Origin: DATDAH01 sp963792205
GTDB lineage: Bacteria; Actinomycetota; Acidimicrobiia; Acidimicrobiales; DATDAH01
DNA: 64,000 nucleotides
Assembly (NCBI GenBank): GCA_963792205.1
Contig: CAWBVI010000004.1
Location: 1,364,001-1,428,000 of the forward strand
Direction: 5' to 3'
Both the position numbers and the translations under genes were made by a program. Each line of letters begins with the position of its first letter. Positions within the stretch are counted from its first letter, which is position 1. Below the pieces are notes generated by a model. The model ran no database searches. It was not told where the DNA came from and worked only from the letters and a program-made list of their open reading frames with translations. Shown here one piece after another: positions 34,242 to 42,165 of this stretch.

Positions 34242-35261
34242 GTGCGCCCCTCGTTCCGCCGTCTCCTCGGCCTCTTGCTGCCCCTGCTCCTGCTCTTCGC
34301 CGCCTGCGGTGACGACGGCGGCGAGGACGTGGTCGTGGCCGACGAGGAGGACGCCGCCGCGGCCGGCGTCGACGAGGCGACGCCGGCCATCGAGCCGGCC
34401 GAGGACGATCCGTCTCTGGACGCCATCACCGTCGAGGGCGCGTTCGGCGAGGCCGCCACGGTGACCTTCGAGCCGCCGTTCGAGTCCGAGACCACGGTGC
34501 GTCGGGTGCTCGAGGAGGGCGACGGCGATCCGCTGGAGGCCGGCATGACGGTGTCGTTCCGCAACGTGGCGGTGAACGGCCGGGACGGCAACGTGTTCGA
34601 CGACTCCTTCGAGGGTGACACCGACGCCACCCTGGTCATGGACGAGAGCCAGATCATCCCCGGGCTGGTGCGGGGCCTGGCCGGGGTGCCGGTCGGGAGC
34701 CGCGTCGTCATCGCGGTGGCCCCCGCGGACGGGTTCGAGCCCCGGGGCGGCATCCCCGACGCGGGCGTCGAGCCCGGTGACACGGTCATCTTCGTGATCG
34801 ACGTGCTCGACGCGAGCGTCCCCCTCACCCGGGCCGAAGGCGAGGCGGTCGAGCCGCCCGAGGGCCTCCCCACCGTCGAGTTGGCCGAGAACGGCGCCCC
34901 GACCATCACCCTGCCCGAGGGCGAGCCGCCGACGGAGCTGGTCGCCGAGCCGCTGATCCAAGGCGACGGTCCGGTCGTCGAGGAGGGCCAGACCCTGTCG
35001 GCCCACTACACCGGCGTCATCTGGGACGGCGGCGAGCAGTTCGACTCGTCGTGGGACCGGGGCGAGCCCTCGTCGTTCCCCATCGGGGTGGGTGGGGTCA
35101 TCGCCGGCTGGGACGAAGCGCTGGTGGGCCAGAAGGTCGGCACCCAGATGCTGCTCGTCATCCCGCCCGACCAGGGCTACGGGCCCGAGGGCAACGAGTC
35201 AGCCGGCATCGAGGGCACGGACACCCTGGTCTTCGTCGTCGACATCCTCGGGGCCGGCTGA
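34242..35261 (+). CDS. Lipoprotein with two FKBP-type peptidyl-prolyl isomerase domains
   Basis: 339 residues. Lipoprotein signal with lipobox L-F-A-A-C, Cys about residue 23. A degenerate first FKBP-like domain (about 95-200) has G-M-T-V-S-F-R-N-V and FDDSFEGD. A canonical second domain (about 230-339) has V-E-E-G-Q-T-L-S-A-H-Y-T-G, F-D-S-S-W-D-R-G, G-G-V-I-A-G-W-D-E-A-L-V-G and P-P-D-Q-G-Y-G. It probably assists folding of exported proteins. GTG 34242 is preceded by AAGGA. Confidence 0.83.
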   Translation: MRPSFRRLLGLLLPLLLLFAACGDDGGEDVVVADEEDAAAAGVDEATPAIEPAEDDPSLDAITVEGAFGEAATVTFEPPFESETTVRRVLEEGDGDPLEAGMTVSFRNVAVNGRDGNVFDDSFEGDTDATLVMDESQIIPGLVRGLAGVPVGSRVVIAVAPADGFEPRGGIPDAGVEPGDTVIFVIDVLDASVPLTRAEGEAVEPPEGLPTVELAENGAPTITLPEGEPPTELVAEPLIQGDGPVVEEGQTLSAHYTGVIWDGGEQFDSSWDRGEPSSFPIGVGGVIAGWDEALVGQKVGTQMLLVIPPDQGYGPEGNESAGIEGTDTLVFVVDILGAG

Positions 35262-35291
35262 CGGGCATAGCGGGGCCCCGCTCGGCGTTGG

Positions 35292-35309
35292 TAGTTGCAT
35301 ACGCAAGTA
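35292..35309. promoter_or_regulatory. 18-bp imperfect palindrome ahead of the pirin gene
   Basis: TAGTTGCAT-ACGCAAGTA is a near-perfect inverted repeat (7 of 9 positions pair), 16 nt upstream of the pirin ATG. It is AT-rich for this genome and has the form of a MarR/HxlR-type operator. No such regulator gene is adjacent. Confidence 0.4.
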
Positions 35310-35324
35310 AAGGAAGGTCTGCCG

Positions 35325-36287
35325 ATGCCCGCCATCACCGTCGAGAACCCCCTCGTCCTTCCCCGCATCACCACGCTGGACGAGGCCCGTCCGCGTCCGG
35401 TCGAGCGCGTGGTCACCGCCCAGCACGCCGTCGAAGGGGCCGGCTTCGAGGTCTGGCGTCCGTTCCCCGGCGGGCTCGACGCGTCGAGCGCCGACCCCTT
35501 CTTCCTCCTCGACCAGCTCGGCCCGGTCGAGTACGCACCCAACGAGGCGGTGGGCGCCCCCTGGCACCCGCACCGCGGCTTCGAGACGGTCACCTACGTG
35601 ATCGACGGAGTCGTCGAGCACCACGATTCGAACGGCGGCGGTGGGGTCATCGGCGAGGGCGACACCCAGTGGATGACCGCCGGCGCGGGCATCCTCCACG
35701 ACGAGGTCCCCACCGAGACCTTCAAGCGCAACGGTGGCCGCACGCACGGGGTCCAGCTGTGGGTGAACCTGCCGGCCCGGCTCAAGTTCACCGAGCCCCG
35801 CTACCAGGCCATCACCGGTGACGGCCTCCGCCTGCTGGCCTCGGCGGACGGCGGCGCCCTCGTCCGCCTGATCGCCGGCGACCTCGGCGAGCACGCCGGG
35901 CCCGGCGCGACCCACACCCCGATCACCTACGCCCATGCCAGCCTCCGCCCCGGGGCGCAGCTCGAGGTCCCCTGGAGCCCGGACTTCAACGCCATGGCCT
36001 ACGTCCTCCTCGGCCGGGGTCAGGCCGGTGCCGAGGGCCGACCTGTCGACGAGCACCAGCTCGTGGTGTTCGGGCCCGGTGAATCGGTGGTGATCGGGGC
36101 GGCCGACGAGCAGCCGGAGACCACCGAGGACCTGGAGGTCCTGCTCCTGGGCGGGCTACCCATCCGGGAGCCGATCGCGCACTACGGCCCGTTCCTGATG
36201 AACACCCGCCAGGAGCTGCTCGACGCGGTCGACGACTTCAACCACGGTCGCATGGGCACCATCCCGGCCACCCCGCTGGCCGACTAG
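35325..36287 (+). CDS. Pirin family protein
   Basis: 320 residues of the bicupin pirin family. The N-terminal metal site has P-W-H-P-H-R-G-F-E-T-V-T-Y near residue 85 and H-H-D-S-N-G in the second His pair, then Q-W-M-T-A-G-A-G-I-L-H-D-E. A C-terminal pirin domain ends with P-I-R-E-P-I-A-H-Y-G-P-F-L-M-N-T. Some pirins are quercetinases, others redox-linked regulators. The start has an AGGAAGG ribosome binding site. The end overlaps ybaK by 4 nt, convergently. Confidence 0.9.
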   Translation: MPAITVENPLVLPRITTLDEARPRPVERVVTAQHAVEGAGFEVWRPFPGGLDASSADPFFLLDQLGPVEYAPNEAVGAPWHPHRGFETVTYVIDGVVEHHDSNGGGGVIGEGDTQWMTAGAGILHDEVPTETFKRNGGRTHGVQLWVNLPARLKFTEPRYQAITGDGLRLLASADGGALVRLIAGDLGEHAGPGATHTPITYAHASLRPGAQLEVPWSPDFNAMAYVLLGRGQAGAEGRPVDEHQLVVFGPGESVVIGAADEQPETTEDLEVLLLGGLPIREPIAHYGPFLMNTRQELLDAVDDFNHGRMGTIPATPLAD

Positions 36288-36775
36288 TGCCGGGCCACCT
36301 CGGCCACGACGGCGTCGAGGACGGCCACCAGGTCGGACGGCGCAACCTCGATCTCGAGGCCGCGCCGGCCGCCGCTCACGTGACCGGTGGCGTAGGCCTC
36401 GGCCGTGGCGTCGAGGACCGTCGGCAGCCGCTTGCGCTGGCCGAAGGGGCTGATGCCACCGGCCACGTACCCGGTCGTGCGCTCGGCTCGGGTCTGATCG
36501 GCCAACCCGGCCCGCTTGGCGTGGAGTGCCCGGGCGGTCGCCCGCAGGTCGACCTCGTCGGCGGCGGGCGCCACGACCACGCCGAGGCGCCGCGCGTCGG
36601 CGTCCAGCTCCACGATCAGGGTCTTGAACACCCGCGCCGGGTCGAGCCCGAGCTGCGCAGCCGCGTCCAGGGCAAACCCGACGTCGCCGCCGCCCGTCGG
36701 GTCGTACTCGTGGAGACCGTGCTCGATGCCGGCCCGCTCGAGGGCCGTCACCGCGGGCGTCCCCCTGCCGGCCAT
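36284..36775 (-). CDS. ybaK: Cys-tRNA(Pro)/Cys-tRNA(Cys) deacylase YbaK
   Basis: 163 residues of the YbaK/EbsC family. It shows the substrate-pocket segments R-V-F-K-T-L-I-V, the A-K-R-A-G-L-A motif, G-Y-V-A-G-G-I-S-P-F-G-Q-R-K-R-L-P and R-G-L-E-I-E-V-A-P-x-D-L. It removes cysteine from mischarged tRNA(Pro). Divergent from the diadenylate cyclase gene with a 35-bp gap. Confidence 0.92.
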   Translation of the reverse strand: MAGRGTPAVTALERAGIEHGLHEYDPTGGGDVGFALDAAAQLGLDPARVFKTLIVELDADARRLGVVVAPAADEVDLRATARALHAKRAGLADQTRAERTTGYVAGGISPFGQRKRLPTVLDATAEAYATGHVSGGRRGLEIEVAPSDLVAVLDAVVAEVARH

Positions 36776-36810
36776 CGGCGCCAGCTTGCCCCGTCGCTAC
36801 GGTGCACCGC

Positions 36811-37785
36811 GTGACGACCGCGGGGCCGTCGGCCGGGCGACTGCAGCGGCTGACCGAGGAGCTGAACGACGAGGGCCTCCTCGGCGAGGCGCGCGAGTGG
36901 CCCGAATCCCTGCTCGTCGAGCTGGACCACGCCCTGCGCCCGCCGGTCCACGAGAAGCGCATCCCGGCCTTCGGCGCCATCCACGAGCCCCACATCGACC
37001 CCGTCGCCTGGCGGGAGCAGACGGCGCTCACCGTGTCCCGGCGCTGGGTGGACGAGTTCCACGAGGCCGACGCCCGGCGCTACGCCGACGGCCTCTCGAG
37101 CTGGATGGTCCGCCACGAGGACGGCCGGGTCGAGGTCGTGGTCTTCGATCGCCCCACCGGGTCGGAGCGGGACCTGGTGGTCCTGGCCGAGGCCACCAGC
37201 GGGACGCTCGTCCAACGCCACCCGATGGGCCAGGTCCGCATGGTGGGGGAGTTCGGCGTGCTCCGCTGGGACGGCGTCGGATGGCATCACGAGCCTCCGC
37301 TCAAGCCCTGGGTGCGGGTGGTGACCGGCGCCGGGTTCCACGGCGACGAGAAGGTCCTGGCCAAGCTCCTCGCCTTCGCCGTCTACGACCTCGGCGCCAC
37401 CGGGGTGGGCGCCCTCATCGCCTACCGGCCGACCGACGACCCCGAGCCCACGTTTCAGGTCCGGCTCAACACCCCGCCGCCCTACGAGATCGGCCGGCCC
37501 GAGGACCTCGGTCCGCTCCGTCACGTGCTGGCCCTCGTGGACGGCGCGGTGGTGTTCGATTGCGCCGGCACCTTGCGCCACCTCGGGGTGCGCCTGGTGC
37601 CGAGTGCCGAGGCCGAGTCCGACGTCGAGGCCTTCCGCGGCATGCGCCACACCTCGGCGCGGCGCTACAGCTTCGACGACCCCAGTGCGACCCTGATCGT
37701 CGTCAGCGAGGACGGCCCCGTGTCGGTGGTGCGCAACGGCGAGGTCATGACCCGGCCCGTGGAGCGCAAGCCACTGGCGGGCTGA
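36811..37785 (+). CDS. Diadenylate cyclase (DisA_N/DAC domain), c-di-AMP synthesis
   Basis: 324 residues. The C-terminal half (about 175-315) is a DAC domain. The metal/ATP motif D244-G-A is in L-V-D-G-A-V-V-F-D, followed by L-G-V-R-L. R279-H-T-S-A-R then V-S-E-D-G-P-V-S-V-V-R-N-G corresponds to the R-H-R/R-H-x-S motif and last strand. The 170-residue N-terminal region is not the DisA helix-hairpin-helix arrangement and has no membrane helices as in CdaA; the layout recalls archaeal DacZ. It should make c-di-AMP, the signal that limits K+ uptake. TACGGT sits 7 nt before the GTG. Confidence 0.8.
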   Translation: MTTAGPSAGRLQRLTEELNDEGLLGEAREWPESLLVELDHALRPPVHEKRIPAFGAIHEPHIDPVAWREQTALTVSRRWVDEFHEADARRYADGLSSWMVRHEDGRVEVVVFDRPTGSERDLVVLAEATSGTLVQRHPMGQVRMVGEFGVLRWDGVGWHHEPPLKPWVRVVTGAGFHGDEKVLAKLLAFAVYDLGATGVGALIAYRPTDDPEPTFQVRLNTPPPYEIGRPEDLGPLRHVLALVDGAVVFDCAGTLRHLGVRLVPSAEAESDVEAFRGMRHTSARRYSFDDPSATLIVVSEDGPVSVVRNGEVMTRPVERKPLAG

Positions 37786-37788
37786 GGC

Positions 37789-38253
37789 TCACCCCGGACC
37801 GGTGACCGTCGGCTCGTGGTGGACGGGGAAGTTCACCGATCGGGCGATGAAGCAGAGCGTGGGTGCGTCAGCGTGGAGCGCCACCGCCTGCTCGACCATC
37901 TCCTCCTTCGCAACGGTCACCCGGGGCCGCAGGGTGACCGAGGTGAACTCACCCGACCCGTCGCCATGGGTGCGCATCTCGCCGTGGGCGTCGTCCACGT
38001 AGCCGGTCACGACGACGTCGTTGGTGGCGCACAGGTGCAGGTACCAGAGCATGTGGCACTGCGACAGCGCGGCGACGAGGAGCTGCTCGGGGTTCCAGCG
38101 GGCCGCGTCGCCCCGGAAGGTGGGGTCGGACGACCCGGCGAGGTCGGGACGGCCTTCGGCCGAGACCACGTGATCCCGGCGATAGCTGCGGTAGTCGGCC
38201 GTGCCCACCCCGTCGTCGCCGGTCCAGGTCACGGTGAGGTCGTAGGTGTGCAT
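37789..38253 (-). CDS. OsmC family protein
   Basis: 154 residues. OsmC/Ohr-fold with P-E-Q-L-L-V-A-A-L-S-Q-C-H-M near residue 60 carrying the first reactive Cys, and the second in A-P-T-L-C-F-I near 137. Typical thiol-dependent hydroperoxide-reducing enzyme. The ATG shares one base with the stop of the MmcQ gene (TGATG), so the two are translationally coupled. Confidence 0.86.
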   Translation of the reverse strand: MHTYDLTVTWTGDDGVGTADYRSYRRDHVVSAEGRPDLAGSSDPTFRGDAARWNPEQLLVAALSQCHMLWYLHLCATNDVVVTGYVDDAHGEMRTHGDGSGEFTSVTLRPRVTVAKEEMVEQAVALHADAPTLCFIARSVNFPVHHEPTVTGPG

Positions 38254-38636
38254 CAGTCCTCGGTGATCCCGTCCTCCTCGAGGACGATGCGGGCCAGGGT
38301 CTTCGGCGCCACCAGCGTGTAGGAGGTCCGGACCCACTCGGTGATCTGCTGCCAGCGGTCCTCGTCGGCGTCATCGCCGACCTGCACCGACACCCAACCG
38401 TGGCGCCCCATGCCGTAACCGGTGGGCTCGGCCCCGGGATCGGTGGCCACCACCGCCTCGGCCTCCTCCTGGGAGAGCTTCACCGACATCCCGGTCACCT
38501 CGGGGTTGGTGAACACGAAGTTCTTGTTCCGCACCCGGAAGGTGGGCTCGCCGTCCCAGGCCTCGATGTCGACCCGCACCGCCTCCGGGAGCGCCAGCGC
38601 GATGGCTTCCAACCGGGCCATGTTCGCAGCGGTCAT
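38253..38636 (-). CDS. MmcQ/YjbR family DNA-binding-like protein
   Basis: 127 residues of the YjbR fold: A-L-A-L-P-E-A-V-R near 15, then W-D-G-E-P-T-F-R-V-R-N-K-N-F-V-F near 30, M-S-V-K-L-S-Q-E-E-A and a C-terminal S-Y-T-L-V-A-P-K-T-L-A-R-I-V. Family function is unproven. First gene of a two-gene operon with OsmC. Confidence 0.83.
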   Translation of the reverse strand: MTAANMARLEAIALALPEAVRVDIEAWDGEPTFRVRNKNFVFTNPEVTGMSVKLSQEEAEAVVATDPGAEPTGYGMGRHGWVSVQVGDDADEDRWQQITEWVRTSYTLVAPKTLARIVLEEDGITED

Positions 38637-38653
38637 CGCGCCATGGTCTCAGG

Positions 38654-38778
38654 TCAGGGCGGGAAGATGAAGAAGTAGATCTGGGTGGCGTAGGCGACCG
38701 GCACTCGTCGATCCGGCCCCGGTAGCGACCGTCGCCCGTGCGCTCGACGGCCGACCCGTCGGCGAAGGGGTTGCCCAC
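38654..38778 (-). pseudogene. Thioesterase-like gene reduced by internal deletion
   Basis: From a GTG at 38778 the frame reads G-N-P-F-A-D-G-S-A-V-E-R-T-G-D-G-R-Y-R-G-R-I-D, the N-terminus of hotdog acyl-CoA thioesterase-like proteins. After about 25 codons the frame shifts and the sequence reads P-V-A-Y-A-T-Q-I-Y-F-F-I-F-P-P then TGA at 38654, which looks like the C-terminal strand of the same family. The middle (well over 200 codons) is missing. It occupies most of the 207-bp gap between genes. Confidence 0.5.
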
Positions 38779-38843
38779 GCCGGGCACGCTCGTCGCCCGC
38801 CTGCCTGGCGTCAACCGGTTTTGACGACCCCGCGGGGGACATA

Positions 38844-39608
38844 GTGGGCCTCGTGCAGTGGTGGGAGGCCGGGCTCGTGGTGCTCGCGGGGTTCTGGGCC
38901 GGCGGGATCAACGCCGTGATCGGCTCCGGCAGCCTCGTCTCCTTCCCGACCCTGCTCGCGGTGGGGTACGACCCCGTCGTCGCCAACGTGTCCAACAACA
39001 TCGGCCTGGTCCCGGGCTCGGTGTCCGGGGCCTACGGGTTCCGGCGCGAGCTCGAGGGGCAACGGGGCCGGGCCCGCATCCTGGCGGTGGCCTCGGGGCT
39101 GGGCGGGCTGACCGGTGCCGTCCTCCTGCTCGTGCTCCCCTCGGAGGTGTTCGACGCCATCGTTCCCGTCCTCGTCCTCGTGGCGTGCGCCCTGATGCTG
39201 GCCCAGCCCCGGCTGTCGGCCTGGGTCCGCGAGCGGCGGGCCGACGGGGCCCGTGACGTCGGCGCCGCGCCCCTGGCCCTCGGCTACCTGGCCGGGATCT
39301 ACGGCGGCTACTTCGGGGCCGCCCAGGGCGTGATCCTGCTGGCGATCCTGGCCGTGTTCGTCCCCGACGACCTCACCCGGTCGAACGCGCTCAAGAACGT
39401 GCTGGCCGGGACGGTGAACGCCGTCGCGGCGGTGGTGTTCATCCTCTTCGCCGACGTGGCCTGGGCGGCGGTGGCCTGCATCGCCATCGGGGCCGCCGCC
39501 GGCGGGACCTTCGGCGCCCGGATCGGCCGCCGCATCCCGGCCCCGGTCCTGCGGGCCCTGGTCGTCGCCATCGGCCTCGTGGTGGCCGTCCGCCTGATCG
39601 TGACCTGA
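38844..39608 (+). CDS. TauE/SafE (TSUP) family sulfite/organosulfur exporter-like permease
   Basis: 254 residues with about eight membrane helices. The two TSUP signature repeats are visible: A-G-G-I-N-A-V-I-G-S-G-S-L-V-S-F-P-T-L-L near residue 20, and Y-G-G-Y-F-G-A-A-Q-G-V-I-L near 150 with N-A-L-K-N-V-L-A. It transports small anions such as sulfite, taurine products or sulfoacetate; the substrate is not deducible. GTG 38844 is used; GTG 38853 lies 7 nt after a CATAGT box and is an alternative leaderless start. Confidence 0.86.
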   Translation: MGLVQWWEAGLVVLAGFWAGGINAVIGSGSLVSFPTLLAVGYDPVVANVSNNIGLVPGSVSGAYGFRRELEGQRGRARILAVASGLGGLTGAVLLLVLPSEVFDAIVPVLVLVACALMLAQPRLSAWVRERRADGARDVGAAPLALGYLAGIYGGYFGAAQGVILLAILAVFVPDDLTRSNALKNVLAGTVNAVAAVVFILFADVAWAAVACIAIGAAAGGTFGARIGRRIPAPVLRALVVAIGLVVAVRLIVT

Positions 39609-39633
39609 CGCCGCACGACTACTTTGCCGCTCC

Positions 39634-40443
39634 GTGACCCACGCCGCGTTGGCCGACTACGAGCAGGGAATGTTCACCCACGAGGGCAAGGCCCGGGCCG
39701 TGTTCCGCAAGGGCTCCGGCCCGGCGGTGATCGTCATCGCCGAGATGCCGGGCATCACGCCCAAGGTCGTCGCCTTCGCCGACCGGGTGGCGGCCATCGG
39801 CTGCTCGGTCGTGCTGCCCCACCTGTTCGGGGACCCCGGGCGCGACATCGACCCGGCGAAGAAGCTGTCGACCGTCGGCTACGTCGCCTCGTCGATGTTC
39901 CCGACGTGCGTGAGCCGGGAGTTCGTCGTCTTCGCCACGGGGAAGACCTCGCCGGTGGTCGACTGGCTGCGGGCGCTGGCCCGGGCCGAGCACGAGCGCT
40001 GCGGTGGCCCCGGGGTCGGTGCCGTGGGGATGTGCTTCACCGGCGGCTACGCGTTGGCGATGGCGACCGAGCCGGCGTTGCTGGCGCCGGTGCTGTCCCA
40101 GCCCTCCCTCCCGATGGTGCTGCGCAAGAAGGACCGTCGCAGCATCGACATCTCGCCCGAGGACCTCGCGGTCGTGAAGGGCCGGTGCGCCAACGAGGGC
40201 CTCGAGGTCATCGGCCTGCGGTTCAAGAGCGACAGGTTCGCGCCCAGCGAGCGCTTCCGGTTCCTGGAGGACGAGCTGGGCGATGCCTTCACCTGCGTCG
40301 AGCTGGAGGACGAGGACGCCAACCCCGACGCCGCCATCAAGCCCCACTCGGTGCTCACCGAGCACTTCGTCGACCAGACCGGCACCCCGACCCACGACGC
40401 CCTGGACCGCGTCCTCGACCTCTACCGCACCAAGCTGCTCTGA
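39634..40443 (+). CDS. Dienelactone hydrolase family protein
   Basis: 269 residues, alpha/beta-hydrolase fold of the DLH group. The nucleophile elbow is G-M-C-F-T-G-G-Y near residue 132 with Cys as nucleophile, I-A-E-M-P-G-I-T-P near 38, and S-V-L-T-E-H-F-V-D near 250 supplies the His. The natural substrate is unknown. TACTTT at 39620-39625 is 8 nt before the GTG. The nitronate monooxygenase gene follows by 15 nt, so they probably share a transcript. Confidence 0.86.
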   Translation: MTHAALADYEQGMFTHEGKARAVFRKGSGPAVIVIAEMPGITPKVVAFADRVAAIGCSVVLPHLFGDPGRDIDPAKKLSTVGYVASSMFPTCVSREFVVFATGKTSPVVDWLRALARAEHERCGGPGVGAVGMCFTGGYALAMATEPALLAPVLSQPSLPMVLRKKDRRSIDISPEDLAVVKGRCANEGLEVIGLRFKSDRFAPSERFRFLEDELGDAFTCVELEDEDANPDAAIKPHSVLTEHFVDQTGTPTHDALDRVLDLYRTKLL

Positions 40444-40458
40444 CGCGAGACTCGGGTC

Positions 40459-41592
40459 ATGCGCACCAAGGCCACCGAGCTCGTCGGGATCGATCTCCCG
40501 ATCTTCGCCTTCAGCCACTGCCGCGACGTGGTCGCCGCGGTGACCAACGCCGGCGGCTGCGGCGTGCTGGGGGCGGTGGCCCACAGCCCCGAGCAGCTCG
40601 CCGTCGACCTCGACTGGATCGAGGACGAGGTGAAGGGCAAGCCCTACGGCATCGACCTGCTCGTGCCCGAGAAGTTCGTGGGCTCGGAGGAGGGGGGTCT
40701 CGGTCGGGACCAGCTCGTCGACCTCCTCCCCGACGAGCACAAGGCCTTCGTCGACGAGATCCTCGAGCGCTACGACGTCCCCCCGATGCCCGAGGGCGTC
40801 GAGTCCCGCCGCGGCGTCGGCGGCATGCGCATCGACCCCAAGTCGATGGCCCCACTGCTCGACGTCTGCTTCGACCACCGGCCGGCCCTCGTGGCGTCGG
40901 CCCTCGGGCCGCCCCCGCCCCACTTCCTGGAGCGGGCCCACAGCCACGACGTCCCCGTCGCCGCGCTGGCCGGCTCGCTGGAGCACGCCCGCCGTCACGC
41001 CGAGGCGGGGGCGGACCTGATCGTGGCCCAGGGGACCGAGGCGGGCGGGCACACGGGCCTGGTGGCCACCATGGTCCTCGTCCCCGAGGTCGTCGACGCC
41101 GTCGCCCCGCTGCCCGTTCTCGCCGCGGGCGGCATCGCCCGGGGTCGCCAGCTGGCGGCGGGCATGGCCCTGGGCGCCGATGGCGTCTGGTGTGGCTCCG
41201 TGTGGCTCACCACGGAGGAGGCCGAGACGCCGCCACCCGTGAAGGACAAGTTCCTGGCGGCGGGCTCGGGCGACACCGTCCGCTCGCGGTCGCTCACCGG
41301 AAAGCCCGCCCGCATGCTCCACACGGCCTGGACCGACGAGTGGGAGAGCCCGGAAGGACCTGGTCCCCTGCCCATGCCCATCCAACCCCTGCTGGTGGGC
41401 CCCGCCTTGCAGCGGATCGCCCGCGTGGCCGGCAACGAGGGCTCGGGCGGTCAGCGCCTCGTCACCTACTTCGTGGGCCAGGTCGTCGGTTCGATGAACA
41501 CGGTCAAGCCCACCCGCCGCGTGGTCCTCGAGATGGTGGAGGAGTTCATCGAGGCCGTCGAACGCCTCGACACCCTCGTCCACGCGGACTGA
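40459..41592 (+). CDS. Nitronate monooxygenase (2-nitropropane dioxygenase family)
   Basis: 377 residues, FMN-dependent TIM barrel. I-F-A-F-S-H-C-R-D-V-V-A-A-V-T-N-A-G-G near residue 18, Q-G-T-E-A-G-G-H-T-G near 190 carrying the catalytic His region, and P-V-L-A-A-G-G-I-A-R-G-R-Q near 220 for phosphate binding. It oxidises nitronates, or related substrates such as propionate-3-nitronate. A clear paralogue lies at 52027-53157, which has the same S/T-H-C-R-D-V-V opening and T-V-R-S-R-S-x-T-G-K-P segment. Confidence 0.9.
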   Translation: MRTKATELVGIDLPIFAFSHCRDVVAAVTNAGGCGVLGAVAHSPEQLAVDLDWIEDEVKGKPYGIDLLVPEKFVGSEEGGLGRDQLVDLLPDEHKAFVDEILERYDVPPMPEGVESRRGVGGMRIDPKSMAPLLDVCFDHRPALVASALGPPPPHFLERAHSHDVPVAALAGSLEHARRHAEAGADLIVAQGTEAGGHTGLVATMVLVPEVVDAVAPLPVLAAGGIARGRQLAAGMALGADGVWCGSVWLTTEEAETPPPVKDKFLAAGSGDTVRSRSLTGKPARMLHTAWTDEWESPEGPGPLPMPIQPLLVGPALQRIARVAGNEGSGGQRLVTYFVGQVVGSMNTVKPTRRVVLEMVEEFIEAVERLDTLVHAD

Positions 41593-41645
41593 GGAGCACG
41601 GGTCTGCCACCATTCCCCCGTCGAGGACGGAGCGGAGGACGCGGC

Positions 41646-42144
41646 ATGGGGACCAACGAGCGGGCCAGGATCGTCATGAGCGACGACGAGATCACCGACG
41701 TTCATCGATCGCAGCCGGACCTGCACGATGGCCACCGTCGGACCGACCGGCCACCCCCACCTGGTGGCCATGTGGTACGGCGTGATCGACGGGCACATCT
41801 GGTTCGAGACCAAGGCCAAGTCGCAGAAGGTCCAGAACATCCGCCGGGACGACCGGATCACCTGCATGATCGAGGACGGCCTGACCTACGACACCCTCCG
41901 GGGGGTGGCGCTCGAGGGGCGGGCGGTGATCGTCGACGACCCCGATGCGCTGTGGACCCTCGGGGTCAGCGTGTGGGAGCGCTACAACGGCCCCTACTCC
42001 GACGAGGTGAAGCCGCTCGTCGAGTTCATGCTCAACAAGCGGGTGGCCGTGCGGGTCGACGTGGAGCGCGTCCGTTCGTGGGACCACAGCAAGCTGGGCA
42101 TGGACCCGACCCCCGTCGCGGGCTCGACGGCCGACTTCCTGTGA
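41646..42144 (+). pseudogene. Pyridoxamine-5'-phosphate-oxidase-fold protein with +1 frameshift
   Basis: ATG 41646 has a GGAGGA ribosome binding site and reads G-T-N-E-R-A-R-I-V-M-S-D-D-E-I-T-D. One extra base at about 41700 then throws it out of frame. In the next frame it continues F-I-D-R-S-R-T-C-T-M-A-T-V-G-P-T-G-H-P-H-L-V-A-M-W-Y, the standard start of FMN/F420-binding PNPOx-like proteins, and runs intact to TGA 42144. Removing one G gives a 165-residue protein. A downstream start at ATG 41728 would lose the first strand and helix. Confidence 0.78.
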
Positions 42145-42165
42145 CCTGATCCTGACGGTGACGGC

